Shown here piece after piece: positions 1 through 7,061 of a stretch of DNA of 8,705 nt. Within the stretch, counting starts at the first letter, position 1; each line of letters starts with the position of its first letter. The notes under the pieces were generated by a model that was not told the origin of the DNA, did not search any database, and saw only the letters and a program-made list of their open reading frames with translations. The position numbers and the translations under genes were made by a program. The stretch comes from an uncultured Clostridium sp. (GTDB taxonomy: Bacteria > Bacillota > Clostridia > TANB77 > CAG-508): contig CATLUC010000040.1 of the NCBI GenBank assembly GCA_950059165.1, positions 3,508 through 12,212 on the forward strand. The letters run 5' to 3'.

Positions 1-1
1 A

Positions 2-1491
2 CAAATACCAAATAAAAATATTAAAGGTTTAATTGTTTTTGTAATTATACATATTATAATTGTTTTAATACAATGCTACATGGTATTAAAACATTGTGAA
101 ATGAGATGTATTTTAGCAAGATTGATAAGAAAAGACCTTAGAAGCAAAATTTTTGAAAAATTGCAAAAAGTAAAAGCGAAATTTTTTGACGAAAGTGAAT
201 CAGGTTTAGTTTTGCAATTTTTGCAAGATGACACACAAAATGCAGGTGAGTTATTCCCAATTGTTATAACAGAGATGTTTGTTATGGGAGTTGCAAGATT
301 TTCTATTATAGCTGTTTTTTTGCTCTTTGTTAATGTAAAAATTGCACTTATTATTTTAGGTTTATATTTTATCGGCCTTCTTATTACATTATTTTTTAAT
401 CGAAAAACAATGTATATAATAAAAGAAATAAGGCAAATCAATGGGGAAGTTTATACTGCAATAAATGAAGGAATACAGAACTTTTTAACAATAAAAACAT
501 TAGGAATTATCAAATATAAAATAGAACAACTACAAGAAAAACTAGAAAAATACAATAGTGAAAATTCAAAATTAGAAAAGGTAATTAGTACATATAACGC
601 GATATTTTCTTTTATTATATCTTTTACTACTATTGTAATTTTGTATTTTGGTGCAACAGATATGTTACAAGGAATAATGACTTATGCACAAATTATGCTA
701 ATGATAGATTATTCTAGTTATATTGAATTTGAATTTAGTTGGTTTACAAGACATTTAACAGATTTTAATCAATCTTTTTTTGCATATGTTAAAATATTGG
801 AATTATTAGAATGATGGGGAAAATATTGATGGCAAAATTACAAGTATTAATTTTAATAATATATCTTTTTCATATGATAATAAAGAAGAAATTATTAAAG
901 ATTTTTGCTTGCAAGTAGGAGAAAATGAAAAAGTTGCTATTATTGGAAAAACTGGAGCAGGAAAAACAACTATTACAAATTTACTAGAAAGATTATATGA
1001 ACCTCAAAAAGGTGAAATATATATAAATAAAAAAGATTATAAAAAATATAAAATTTCATCTATTAGAAATAAAATAGGCTATATCATGCAAGAAGTGCAA
1101 ATTGTTCCAAATACTATAATTGATAATATTAAATATGTTAATTCTAAAATAACAAAAGAGAAAATAGTTGAAATATTTAAACAGCTAAAATTGCATGAAA
1201 AGATAATGAGCTTGCCTAATGGCTATGATACTAATATTTACGAAAATACTGATATTTTGTCTACTGGCGAAAAGCAGATAATTAGCTTTGCAAGAATAAT
1301 GGCAATGAATGTAGATGTGGTTATTTTAGATGAAGTTACTTCTAGTTTAAGTTTAGAAAATGAGGCTTTGATAACAAATGCTATAAATGAGGTTACTAAA
1401 CGGAAAAATAACTTTTATAATTGCACATAGATTAGCAACAATTGAGGAGTGTGATAAAAAAGTAGAATTAAAAAAGGAAAATAGCATATAA
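2..1491 (+). CDS. ABC exporter (membrane domain + ATPase), 5'-partial, two +1 frame breaks
   Basis: Half-size ABC exporter of the transmembrane-domain/ATPase fusion type; substrate unknown. The frame is open from base 2, so the start lies outside the window. About 495 residues are visible of a usual 570-620. A hydrophobic helix (about bases 26-85) leads into the typical LRSKIFEKL and FFDESESG cytoplasmic loop, then further membrane helices to about base 800. The ATPase shows Walker A GKTGAGKTT (from about base 951), a Q-loop (MQEVQ), a signature-like LSTGEKQ and Walker B VVILDEVTSS. The frame breaks at UGA 812-814 and at CGG 1401-1403. Skipping one base at each gives LLEDGENIDGKI and then TKGKITFIIAHRLATIEE, which supplies the H-loop histidine and ends at TAA 1489-1491. 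The tail after the H-loop is short. No other disabling changes are seen, so this is either a recoded gene, a young pseudogene, or a gene carrying sequence errors. Confidence 0.85.
812..814 (+). other. In-frame UGA, apparent +1 frameshift site
   Basis: The membrane domain of the ABC gene reads to GAA then TGA. Omitting the T gives GAT GGG GAA AAT and joins directly to the ATPase frame (DGENIDGKI, then FNNISFSYD), the usual linker into an ABC nucleotide-binding domain. Reading UGA as an amino acid does not help, because the same frame soon meets another TGA and a TAA and has no ATPase similarity. An extra A at 810-811 would explain the break equally well. Confidence 0.6.
1401..1403 (+). other. 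In-frame CGG, apparent +1 frameshift site (ABC gene)
   Basis: The codons AAA CGG AAA AAT lead to a stop at 1428-1430. Skipping the C gives AAA GGA AAA ATA ACT, that is K-G-K-I-T, followed by FIIAHRLATIEE. This is the standard strand and H-loop of an ABC ATPase. The shift is therefore required for an essential histidine. Confidence 0.75.
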
Positions 1492-1545
1492 TAGTATTGT
1501 CAATTATTTGACAGGTTAGATATAATATGATAAAATATATTTAAC

Positions 1546-1584
1546 TTAGCCCTCTACTACTTTAGTAGTAAGACGGGAGCCTAA
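1546..1584. repeat. Hairpin element resembling an IS200/IS605-type end
   Basis: A perfect 6-bp stem, TACTAC (1555-1560) and GTAGTA (1565-1570), encloses the loop TTTA. Outside it CCC (1550-1552) can pair with GGG (1575-1577), and TTAG (1546-1549) with CTAA (1581-1584). A TTTA-loop hairpin followed by GGGAG recalls the right ends and omega-RNA 3' parts of IS200/IS605 tnpB elements. No transposase or TnpB remnant is visible, so this is at most a solo end or a small non-autonomous element. It lies exactly where the neighbouring toxin gene loses similarity to its family. Confidence 0.35.
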
Positions 1585-2120
1585 ATGATTTTGGAGAGTT
1601 TATAAGCAACTCTCCTATTTTTTATTTGGTTAATTAAAGCAATACTATCTTTTTGCATTTTGCAAATTTCTCTTTCCATTTTTTCAATATATTTTTGTTC
1701 TTTTTCTATAATATTTTGAAAAATATTATAAAGTTCTTTTCCAAGATTGACAGAAGAGGAAACATATTTTTTATTATCTTTCCTTGAAGTTAATGGAATA
1801 ACATTTAAAGTGCCATTTTTTGCATTATCATACTTATTTAAAACAATACAATAATGTAATCCACCTAACTCATTTCCAATATTAAAACCTAAATTTACTT
1901 TAATGACATCACCACGAGAATATATACCAGATTTTGCAACATTAAATGTTCTTTCTTCATCGTGATATACAGAAAAATCATGTATCCAATAAGCAAGTAA
2001 ATCACTTTTTTTATATTCATTTAATTCTATATGTTTAGTAAATGATAAATTTAACCTGTTCAAAGAATTATCTTTATGAATAATAGCATTGTTTTTTAAT
2101 TCAATTTTGCTTTCATTCAT
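1581..2120 (-). CDS. PemK/MazF-family toxin-like protein, solitary, abnormal C-terminus
   Basis: This 179-residue protein has a central PemK/MazF-type core, the fold of mRNA-cleaving toxins: YSRGDVIKVNLG (67-78), HYCIVLN (89-95) and VIPLTS (107-112). A helical, Glu/Lys-rich stretch follows (about 127-157), then ALINQI (161-166). In related proteins, as I remember them, this last segment continues as a TISK-like strand. Here the sequence instead switches to KNRRVAYKLSKII, which is simply the antisense of a terminator hairpin, and ends at TAG. The 3' end therefore looks replaced or truncated. The start ATG (2118-2120) has AGGAGA upstream on the minus strand and a good promoter at 2159-2188. No antitoxin gene lies beside it. 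Family call fairly sure; activity uncertain. Confidence 0.75.
   Translation of the reverse strand: MNESKIELKNNAIIHKDNSLNRLNLSFTKHIELNEYKKSDLLAYWIHDFSVYHDEERTFNVAKSGIYSRGDVIKVNLGFNIGNELGGLHYCIVLNKYDNAKNGTLNVIPLTSRKDNKKYVSSSVNLGKELYNIFQNIIEKEQKYIEKMEREICKMQKDSIALINQIKNRRVAYKLSKII
1593..1627 (+). terminator. Intrinsic terminator after the ABC gene
   Basis: A perfect 8-bp stem GGAGAGTT (1593-1600) / AACTCTCC (1608-1615) with a 7-nt loop is followed by a T-rich tail (1616-1627). It would stop plus-strand transcription from the ABC gene. It overlaps the 3' coding end of the minus-strand toxin. Confidence 0.8.
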
Positions 2121-2158
2121 ATATTATCATCTCCTTGATATAATAACTCAATAAAGAC

Positions 2159-2188
2159 ATTATACAAAACACAAGTTTTAAAAATCAA
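2159..2188 (-). promoter_or_regulatory. Sigma-A promoter of the PemK-like gene
   Basis: On the minus strand, -35 TTGATT (2183-2188) and -10 TATAAT (2159-2164) are separated by 18 bp. The expected start falls about 30 nt before the AGGAGA ribosome binding site of the toxin gene. Confidence 0.65.
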
Positions 2189-2217
2189 GAGAAAACGAAA
2201 AAATGTTCTTAAAATTA

Positions 2218-2246
2218 TTGACTTTTTTATAAATAAACGATATAAT
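2218..2246 (+). promoter_or_regulatory. Sigma-A promoter of uvrA
   Basis: -35 TTGACT (2218-2223), a 17-bp spacer and a perfect -10 TATAAT (2241-2246) lie about 50 bp before the uvrA ATG. The promoter is divergent from the toxin promoter, with the two -35 boxes about 30 bp apart. I see no clear SOS (DinR/LexA) box in this gap. Confidence 0.8.
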
Positions 2247-2297
2247 GTTTGGGTAGAATAAATAAAAAGCATATGCTTAGGAAAGAATGGGATAAAA

Positions 2298-5131
2298 ATG
2301 AATGACAAAATTATTATAAAAGGGGCAAAAGAACATAATCTAAAAAATATCAACTTAGAAATACCAAGAGACAAATTAGTAGTAATAACAGGGCTTTCAG
2401 GTTCTGGAAAATCAAGTTTAGCATTTGACACCTTATATGCAGAAGGACAAAGAAGATATGTAGAAAGCTTATCATCATATGCAAGGCAATTTTTAGGGCT
2501 AATGGAAAAACCGGAAGTAGAAAGCATAGATGGGTTATCACCTGCAATATCTATTGACCAAAAAACAACATCCAAAAATCCACGTTCTACTGTTGGAACA
2601 GTAACAGAAATTTATGACTATATACGTTTACTGTATGCTAGAATTGGAGTGCCATATTGTCCAAACTGCAATAAAAAAATAGAAAAGCAAAGCATAGACC
2701 AAATTATAGATAATATCATGAAATTGCCAGAAGGTACTAAAATTCAAGTATTAGCACCAGTCGTAAGAGGTAGAAAAGGTGAATTTACAAAACAATTAGA
2801 AGAATACCAAAAAGAAGGATTTGTAAGAGTCAGAATTGATGGAGAAATCTACGAATTAGGTGAAGACGAAATTACATTAGACAGAAAGAAAAAGCATGAA
2901 GTAGAACTAATAGTAGACAGACTAGTAATTAAGCAAGACATTATAAGCAGGTTAACAGAGTCAGTAGAAATAGCCCTAAAATATGCAGAAAAAATGGTTT
3001 TAATTGACGTTGTAGGACAAGAGCCAGTTTTATACAGCTGTAATTATGCTTGTCCAGACTGTGGATTTAGTTTTCCAGAACTAACACCAAGAATGTTTTC
3101 ATTTAATAATCCATTTGGTGCTTGTCCTACTTGTACAGGAATAGGTTATTTAATGAAAATTGATGAAGACTTAATAATACCAGACAAAAACAAAACATTA
3201 TATGATGGTGTAAAAGCCTTTGGTGCTAGCACCATGAAAAAAGGCGACACAATGGCAAAAATGTACTTTGAAAGTGTTGGAGAACATTATGGAGTAGAAA
3301 TAAAAGACAAAAAAATAAAAGACCTACCAAGATGGTTTTTAGAAAAAATATTATATGGAACAGGGGAAGAAGAAATCAACTTTGAGTTCGAGTCTTTCGC
3401 AGGAACAAGAAAGTTTAAAGCACCATTTGAGGGTGTTATACCAACATTAGATAGGCGTCATAATGAAACCAAATCACAAGGAATGAGAGATTTTTATGAA
3501 ATGTATATGAGTAATTCTCCTTGTAATTCTTGCCATGGAGCAAGACTAAAGCCAGAAATTTTAGCAATTAAAGTAGGTAACAAAAACATCAACGAATTAA
3601 CTGATATGCCAATCAATAAAATAAAAAAACATTTAAATGAACTTACATTAACAAAAACAGAAGCTATGATTTCAGAGCTAATTTTAAAAGAAATAGACCA
3701 AAGATTGCAATTTTTAATGGATGTTGGATTAGAATATTTAACATTATCAAGAAGTGCTGGAACACTATCAGGAGGGGAAGCACAAAGAATTCGTTTAGCC
3801 ACACAAATTGGTTCAGGATTAACAGGTGTATTGTATATTTTAGATGAACCAAGTATTGGTTTACATCAAAGAGATAATGATAAACTATTAGCAACACTTA
3901 AAAAACTAAGAGATTTAGGCAATACTTTATTAGTTGTAGAACATGATGAAGACACAATGTATGCAGCAGACCAAATTATAGATATTGGACCAGGTGCAGG
4001 AACACATGGTGGTCAGGTTATGGCACAAGGAACAGCAGAAGAAATAAAACAAGTAGAAAATTCTGTAACAGGTCAATACTTAAGTGGAAGAAAGCAAATA
4101 GCAGTACCTAAAAAAAGAAGAAAACACACAAAAACTAAAACAATTGAAGTTGTAAACGCAACGGAAAATAATTTGAAAAATATTAGTGTTAAATTCCCTT
4201 TGGGGGTATTTAACTGTGTTACAGGAGTATCAGGTTCACGGAAAATCAACCTTAGTAAATGAAGTATTATACAAAACAGTTGCAAAAGAACTAAATGGCT
4301 CAAACGAAAAGCCAGGAAAATGCAAAGAAGTAAAAGGTTTGCAGAACATAGACAAAATAATAAATATTGACCAATCTCCAATTGGAAGAACACCACGTTC
4401 TAATCCTGCAACATATACAGGAGTATTTGACTTAATTCGTGACATTTTTGCAGCAACTGAAGAAGCAAAAATGCGTGGCTATCAAAAAGGCAGATTCAGC
4501 TTTAATGTAGCAGGTGGAAGATGTGAAAGCTGTAATGGTGATGGGGTTCACAAAATAGAAATGCATTTTTTACCAGACATTTATGTACCATGTGAAGTAT
4601 GTAAAGGAAAAAGATATAATAGAGAAACATTAGAAGTAAAATATAAAGGAAAAACAATTGCAGATGTTTTAGATATGACAGTAGAAGAAGCTTTAAGTTT
4701 TTTTGACAAAATACCAAAAATCAAACAAAAAATACAAACATTAAATGATGTTGGACTTCGGTTATATAAAACTTGGACAACCATCTACAACATTATCTGG
4801 TGGAGAAGCACAAAGGGTAAAACTAGCTACAGAACTATCTAAAAGAGCAACTGGAAAAACATTGTATATCTTAGACGAACCTACAACAGGGCTTCACATT
4901 GCAGATGTTCATAGGTTAGTAGATATTTTACAAAGATTGGTAGATACAGGAAATACAATTATTGTAATAGAACATAACCTTGACTTAATAAAAACAAGTG
5001 ATTATATTATAGACTTAGGCCCAGAGGGTGGAGATAATGGCGGAGAAGTAGTTGCAGTTGGAACACCTGAACAAATTTGCACAAATGAAAGAAGTTATAC
5101 AGGTAAGTTTTTGAAAAAATATTTGGAATAA
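2298..5131 (+). CDS. uvrA: UvrA, excinuclease ABC subunit A; two +1 frame breaks at CGG
   Basis: UvrA is the damage-recognition ATPase of nucleotide excision repair and works as a dimer with UvrB in the cytoplasm. The first half (residues 1-647) contains Walker A GLSGSGKSS (32-40), zinc-ligand pairs CPDC (252-255) and CPTC (276-279), signature LSGGEAQRIRLA (490-501) and Walker B LYILDEPSIGLH (512-523). The frame then breaks at CGG 4239-4241, inside the second Walker A, and again at CGG 4759-4761. Skipping the C each time restores GVSGSGKSTLVNEVL (643-657), a second zinc module (CESC and CEVC), DVGLGYIKLGQ, LSGGEAQRVKLA and LYILDEPTTGLH, ending at TAA. The repaired length is 943 aa, normal for UvrA. 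Nothing else disrupts 2.8 kb, which argues against decay. The start ATG has only weak Shine-Dalgarno candidates (AGGAAAG, GGGAT). uvrB is not adjacent. Confidence 0.95.
4239..4241 (+). other. In-frame CGG, apparent +1 frameshift site 1 in uvrA
   Basis: The codons GGT TCA CGG AAA ATC AAC run to TGA 4260-4262. Skipping the C gives GGT TCA GGA AAA TCA ACC, that is G-S-G-K-S-T, the second Walker A P-loop of UvrA. The glycine and lysine gained are essential in this motif, so the position of the shift can be fixed to the base. Confidence 0.85.
4759..4761 (+). other. In-frame CGG, apparent +1 frameshift site 2 in uvrA
   Basis: The codons GGA CTT CGG TTA TAT AAA lead to a stop at 4840-4842. Skipping the C gives GGA CTT GGT TAT ATA AAA CTT GGA, read G-L-G-Y-I-K-L-G. 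This joins directly to QPSTTLSGGEAQRVKLA, the conserved UvrA segment with the second ABC signature. Confidence 0.85.
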
Positions 5132-5144
5132 ATTGTAAAAAACA

Positions 5145-5173
5145 TTGACAAAATGAATAAAACTAGGTATAAT
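5145..5173 (+). promoter_or_regulatory. Consensus sigma-A promoter of the structured RNA
   Basis: A perfect TTGACA (5145-5150), a 17-bp spacer and a perfect TATAAT (5168-5173) begin only 13 bp after the uvrA stop. This is the best promoter in the window and should start transcription near 5180, immediately before the first RNA hairpin. Confidence 0.9.
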
Positions 5174-5179
5174 AAATAT

Positions 5180-5382
5180 ACTATGAAAGATAGTAGAAAC
5201 TATCACTGGTCTGGCAGTTTAACCTAATATCAAGTAGAAACGCTTACTTGAGGTTGGCAGGCAACTAAAAACCTGAATTTTTGTAGGGCATATGTACCTA
5301 AAGTTGGTAGGTAACAGAAAAACCAGACATGGGAAGAATTGTTTTAATATTGAGGTATTAGTTCAATTCTTCTTTGTTATAT
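5180..5382 (+). ncRNA. Structured non-coding RNA or leader, family not recognised
   Basis: About 200 nt lie between the promoter and the terminator, with dense pairing and no convincing ORF. Elements seen: hairpin GATAGT/ACTATC (5189-5204, loop AGAA); long-range closing stem GTCTGG (5209-5214) / CCAGAC (5323-5328); hairpin TCAAGTA/TACTTGA (5230-5251), extended by AACC/GGTT; possible CAGG/CCTG (5258-5275) and TAGG/CCTA (5284-5300). Two imperfect copies of a 24-25 nt unit, GTTGGYAGGYAAC plus an A-run, ACC and GA, start at 5253 and 5303. The core TGGCAG also occurs at 5212. T-box hallmarks are absent and I recognise no riboswitch consensus. It could be a free small RNA, a type III-like RNA antitoxin, or an attenuating leader of the next gene. 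Other clostridial RNAs of similar size (for example the raiA motif) were not excluded. Confidence 0.65.
5333..5382 (+). terminator. Terminator-like hairpin before the PBECR4-like gene
   Basis: A perfect 9-bp stem GAAGAATTG (5333-5341) / CAATTCTTC (5364-5372) has an inner TAATA/TATTA helix and is followed by TTTGTTATAT. The T tail is imperfect, so termination may be partial and some transcripts may continue into the gene at 5401. Confidence 0.65.
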
Positions 5383-5400
5383 ATAAAGGAAGTTGATAAA

Positions 5401-6036
5401 TTGCAAGTAAAAAATATAATAAAGACAGTAATACAAGTAGCTCAAAAGTATCGAGAAAAATTAGAAAACAAAAACGTTTTATTCATATATTTAAATCGTT
5501 ATAATCAAGAAATCAAATACATAGAAACTAAATTTTTATCAAGAAACTTTTTACATTTAACAGGTCTAAATTTTTTAAATAAATATCCAAATTATTTTTA
5601 TAAATTATGTATCAATAATAAATTAAAATCCGAAAATATCCAAGTTAGTAATAAAAAAGTAATACAAATGAAATTAGAAGTATTAAATAATTTAATAGCA
5701 ATTGATAAAAAATCAAAAATAATAGGTAACTTTAATAATTCTAAATTGAAATTAAATACAGAAATTATAGTAGGAAATATAAATTGGTGTTTAGGATTTG
5801 TTAAAGAAGATGATTATTATGTGCCTAATACATTATTTAAAGAGGATATAAGAAATGTAGTAGAAAGTGCAAATAGAATAATTTGTATTATGACCAAGAA
5901 AATTAAAGATGATAAATATGTTAGTATAGATTATTTAGCAAAGGACTTTGAAATTGAGAAAATTATTTTTTCAAAAGACTTAGAAAATAAAATCGATTTA
6001 AAATATAATAAAAATCTTCCAAAAAAACCATACTAA
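5401..6036 (+). CDS. PBECR4-like domain protein (putative nuclease)
   Basis: This 211-residue protein resembles the PBECR4 domain, one of the phage-associated barnase/EndoU/colicin/RelE-like nuclease families. The match is from memory of its motifs: FLSRNFLHLTGLNF (45-58), FYKLC (66-70), MKLEVLNNL (90-98), IIGNFNN (107-113) and YYVPNTLFKEDIR (139-151). There is no signal peptide or membrane helix. I chose TTG 5401 as start because AAGGAAG (5386-5392) lies 8 nt before it. An in-frame TTG at 5374 overlaps the terminator and has no ribosome binding site. The gene follows a structured RNA and terminator and ends 25 bp before gpr. RNase or toxin activity is inferred from the fold family and not shown. 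There is no in-frame CGG or UGA; it ends in TAA. Confidence 0.6.
   Translation: MQVKNIIKTVIQVAQKYREKLENKNVLFIYLNRYNQEIKYIETKFLSRNFLHLTGLNFLNKYPNYFYKLCINNKLKSENIQVSNKKVIQMKLEVLNNLIAIDKKSKIIGNFNNSKLKLNTEIIVGNINWCLGFVKEDDYYVPNTLFKEDIRNVVESANRIICIMTKKIKDDKYVSIDYLAKDFEIEKIIFSKDLENKIDLKYNKNLPKKPY
6029..6035 (+). promoter_or_regulatory. Possible forespore sigma (F/G) -10 element before gpr
   Basis: CATACTA (6029-6035) fits the CATnnTA -10 pattern of sigma-F/sigma-G promoters, which drive gpr in Bacillus. It ends 26 bp before the gpr start and overlaps the last codons of the previous gene. I cannot find a matching -35 box, so this is weak. Confidence 0.25.
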
Positions 6037-6061
6037 AGAAAAAGTTATCAAGGAGGATTTT

Positions 6062-6995
6062 ATGTTTAATTTTAGAACTGATTTAGCATCAGAAAGAAAA
6101 GAAATCTATCAAAAAGCAAATAAGCTAGAAGAAATTGATGGCATTGAAGCAAACCAAGAGGAAATTGATGAAAATATCAAAGTTGAAAGAGTAAAAATAA
6201 CAAATGAAAAAGGAGAACAAGCAATAGGAAAGCCAATAGGAAACTATATTACAATTGATATAAAAAAATTAAAAATTGCTAGAGAAGAAGAAATAAAAAA
6301 GGCAGCTGAAACACTAACAAAAGAGCTAAAAGAAGTAATAGGAAAACACATTGACGCTCAAGGAGAAATTTTAGTAGTAGGACTTGGAAACATTTATGTA
6401 ACACCAGATGCTTTAGGACCAAAAGTAATAAACGAAATAGAAGTAACTAGACATATAATAAATTATTTGCCACAATATGTAGAAGAAGGAACTAGAATGG
6501 TAAGTGCCATTTCGCCAGGAGTTTTAGGTACAACAGGAATTGAAACAGTTGAAATATTAAAAGGAATTGTAGATAATATAAAACCAAAAATGGTAATTGT
6601 AATTGATGCTCTAGCTTCTCGAAGCATAGAAAGAATTAGTAGTACAGTACAATTATCAGATACAGGAATTGTTCCAGGTGCAGGTGTTGGAAATACTAGA
6701 AGTGAAATAAGTGAAAAAACATTGGGAATTCCAGTTGTAGCAATTGGTATACCAACAGTTGTTGAAACAGCAGTATTAGTAAATGATAGTTTGGATTTAT
6801 TTATTGAGAAGCTACAACAAGAGGCAAAGTCAAATGATTATTTAAATAAATTGAAAGAGGAAGATAATTATGAAGAAATAAAGGAAGCATTACTTCCAAA
6901 AGATTATAATTTAATTGTAACTCCAAAAGAAATAGATGATTTAATTGAAAATATGAAAGAAATTGTTGCTCGGTGGAATAAATGGAGAAATGTAA
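6062..6995 (+). CDS. gpr: Germination protease Gpr, +1 frame break near the end
   Basis: Gpr degrades the small acid-soluble proteins that coat spore DNA and acts early in germination; it belongs to an aspartic-type protease family (A25). The N-terminal TDLASE (6-11) resembles the SASP cleavage site, as expected for an autoprocessed zymogen. Conserved blocks are LVVGLGN (104-110), TPDALGP (114-120, candidate catalytic Asp116), SPGVLGTTG (151-159), VIDALASRS (180-188, candidate Asp182), DTGIVPGAGVGN (200-211), IPTVVE (230-235) and VTPKEID. The ATG has a strong AAGGAGG site (6050-6056). Read without a shift the protein ends in a non-conserved tail, ARWNKWRNV and so on, at TGA 7016-7018. Skipping the C of CGG 6971-6973 gives VAGGINGEM and TAA 6993-6995, which fits the AnGIN-type end of the family (310 aa). 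This makes the host a spore former. Confidence 0.93.
6971..6973 (+). other. In-frame CGG, apparent +1 frameshift site in gpr
   Basis: GCT CGG TGG AAT AAA without a shift reads A-R-W-N-K and runs to a TGA. With the C skipped it reads GCT GGT GGA ATA AAT, that is A-G-G-I-N, the expected C-terminal motif, with a TAA soon after. The unshifted frame stays open for 15 more codons, so a gene caller would not flag this site. Confidence 0.7.
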
Positions 6996-7052
6996 TTTAC
7001 AAAAAAATAAAAATGTGATATAAATATAGAAAATATCTTACAGTTTAGGTGA

Positions 7053-7061
7053 TAATATAAT
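7053..7061 (+). promoter_or_regulatory. Weak promoter candidate before the HTH gene
   Basis: TAATATAAT, with TG one base upstream, could act as an extended -10. TTTAGGT is repeated directly on both sides (7044-7050 and 7064-7070), a possible operator. No -35 box is evident at the right distance. Confidence 0.25.

Noticed and set aside
76..441. Antisense ORFs over the ABC, uvrA, HTH and membrane protein genes, including long ones such as 7576-8271 on the minus strand
   Set aside because: They are mirror frames of well-supported genes, low in complexity (Ser/Phe/Leu-rich), without ribosome binding sites or domain similarity.
812..814. UGA read as Trp or selenocysteine
   Set aside because: Reading through leaves the frame without ATPase similarity, with another TGA and a TAA shortly after. 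The ATPase lies in the +1 frame.
1581..2120. Complete PemK/antitoxin operon
   Set aside because: No small antitoxin ORF lies upstream or downstream on the same strand. The space before the toxin start holds only promoters.
2298..5131. uvrA as an ordinary decaying pseudogene
   Set aside because: All catalytic and zinc motifs are intact in the repaired product, the length is normal, and both lesions are the same kind (extra C before GGN in codon position 1). Ordinary decay would show varied indels and stops.
5180..5382. T-box or a familiar riboswitch
   Set aside because: The T-box AGGGTGG antiterminator core is absent, and the downstream gene is not an aminoacylation or amino-acid gene. ACTGGTCTGG at 5205-5214 recalled guanidine-I pieces, but the other conserved blocks of that class are missing.
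1401..6973. CGG reassigned to another amino acid such as Trp or Gln, as reported in some Firmicutes
   Set aside because: Whatever amino acid CGG encoded, the frame after it would still be wrong: three of the four run quickly into stops and lose the conserved motifs. Only a +1 shift restores the proteins.
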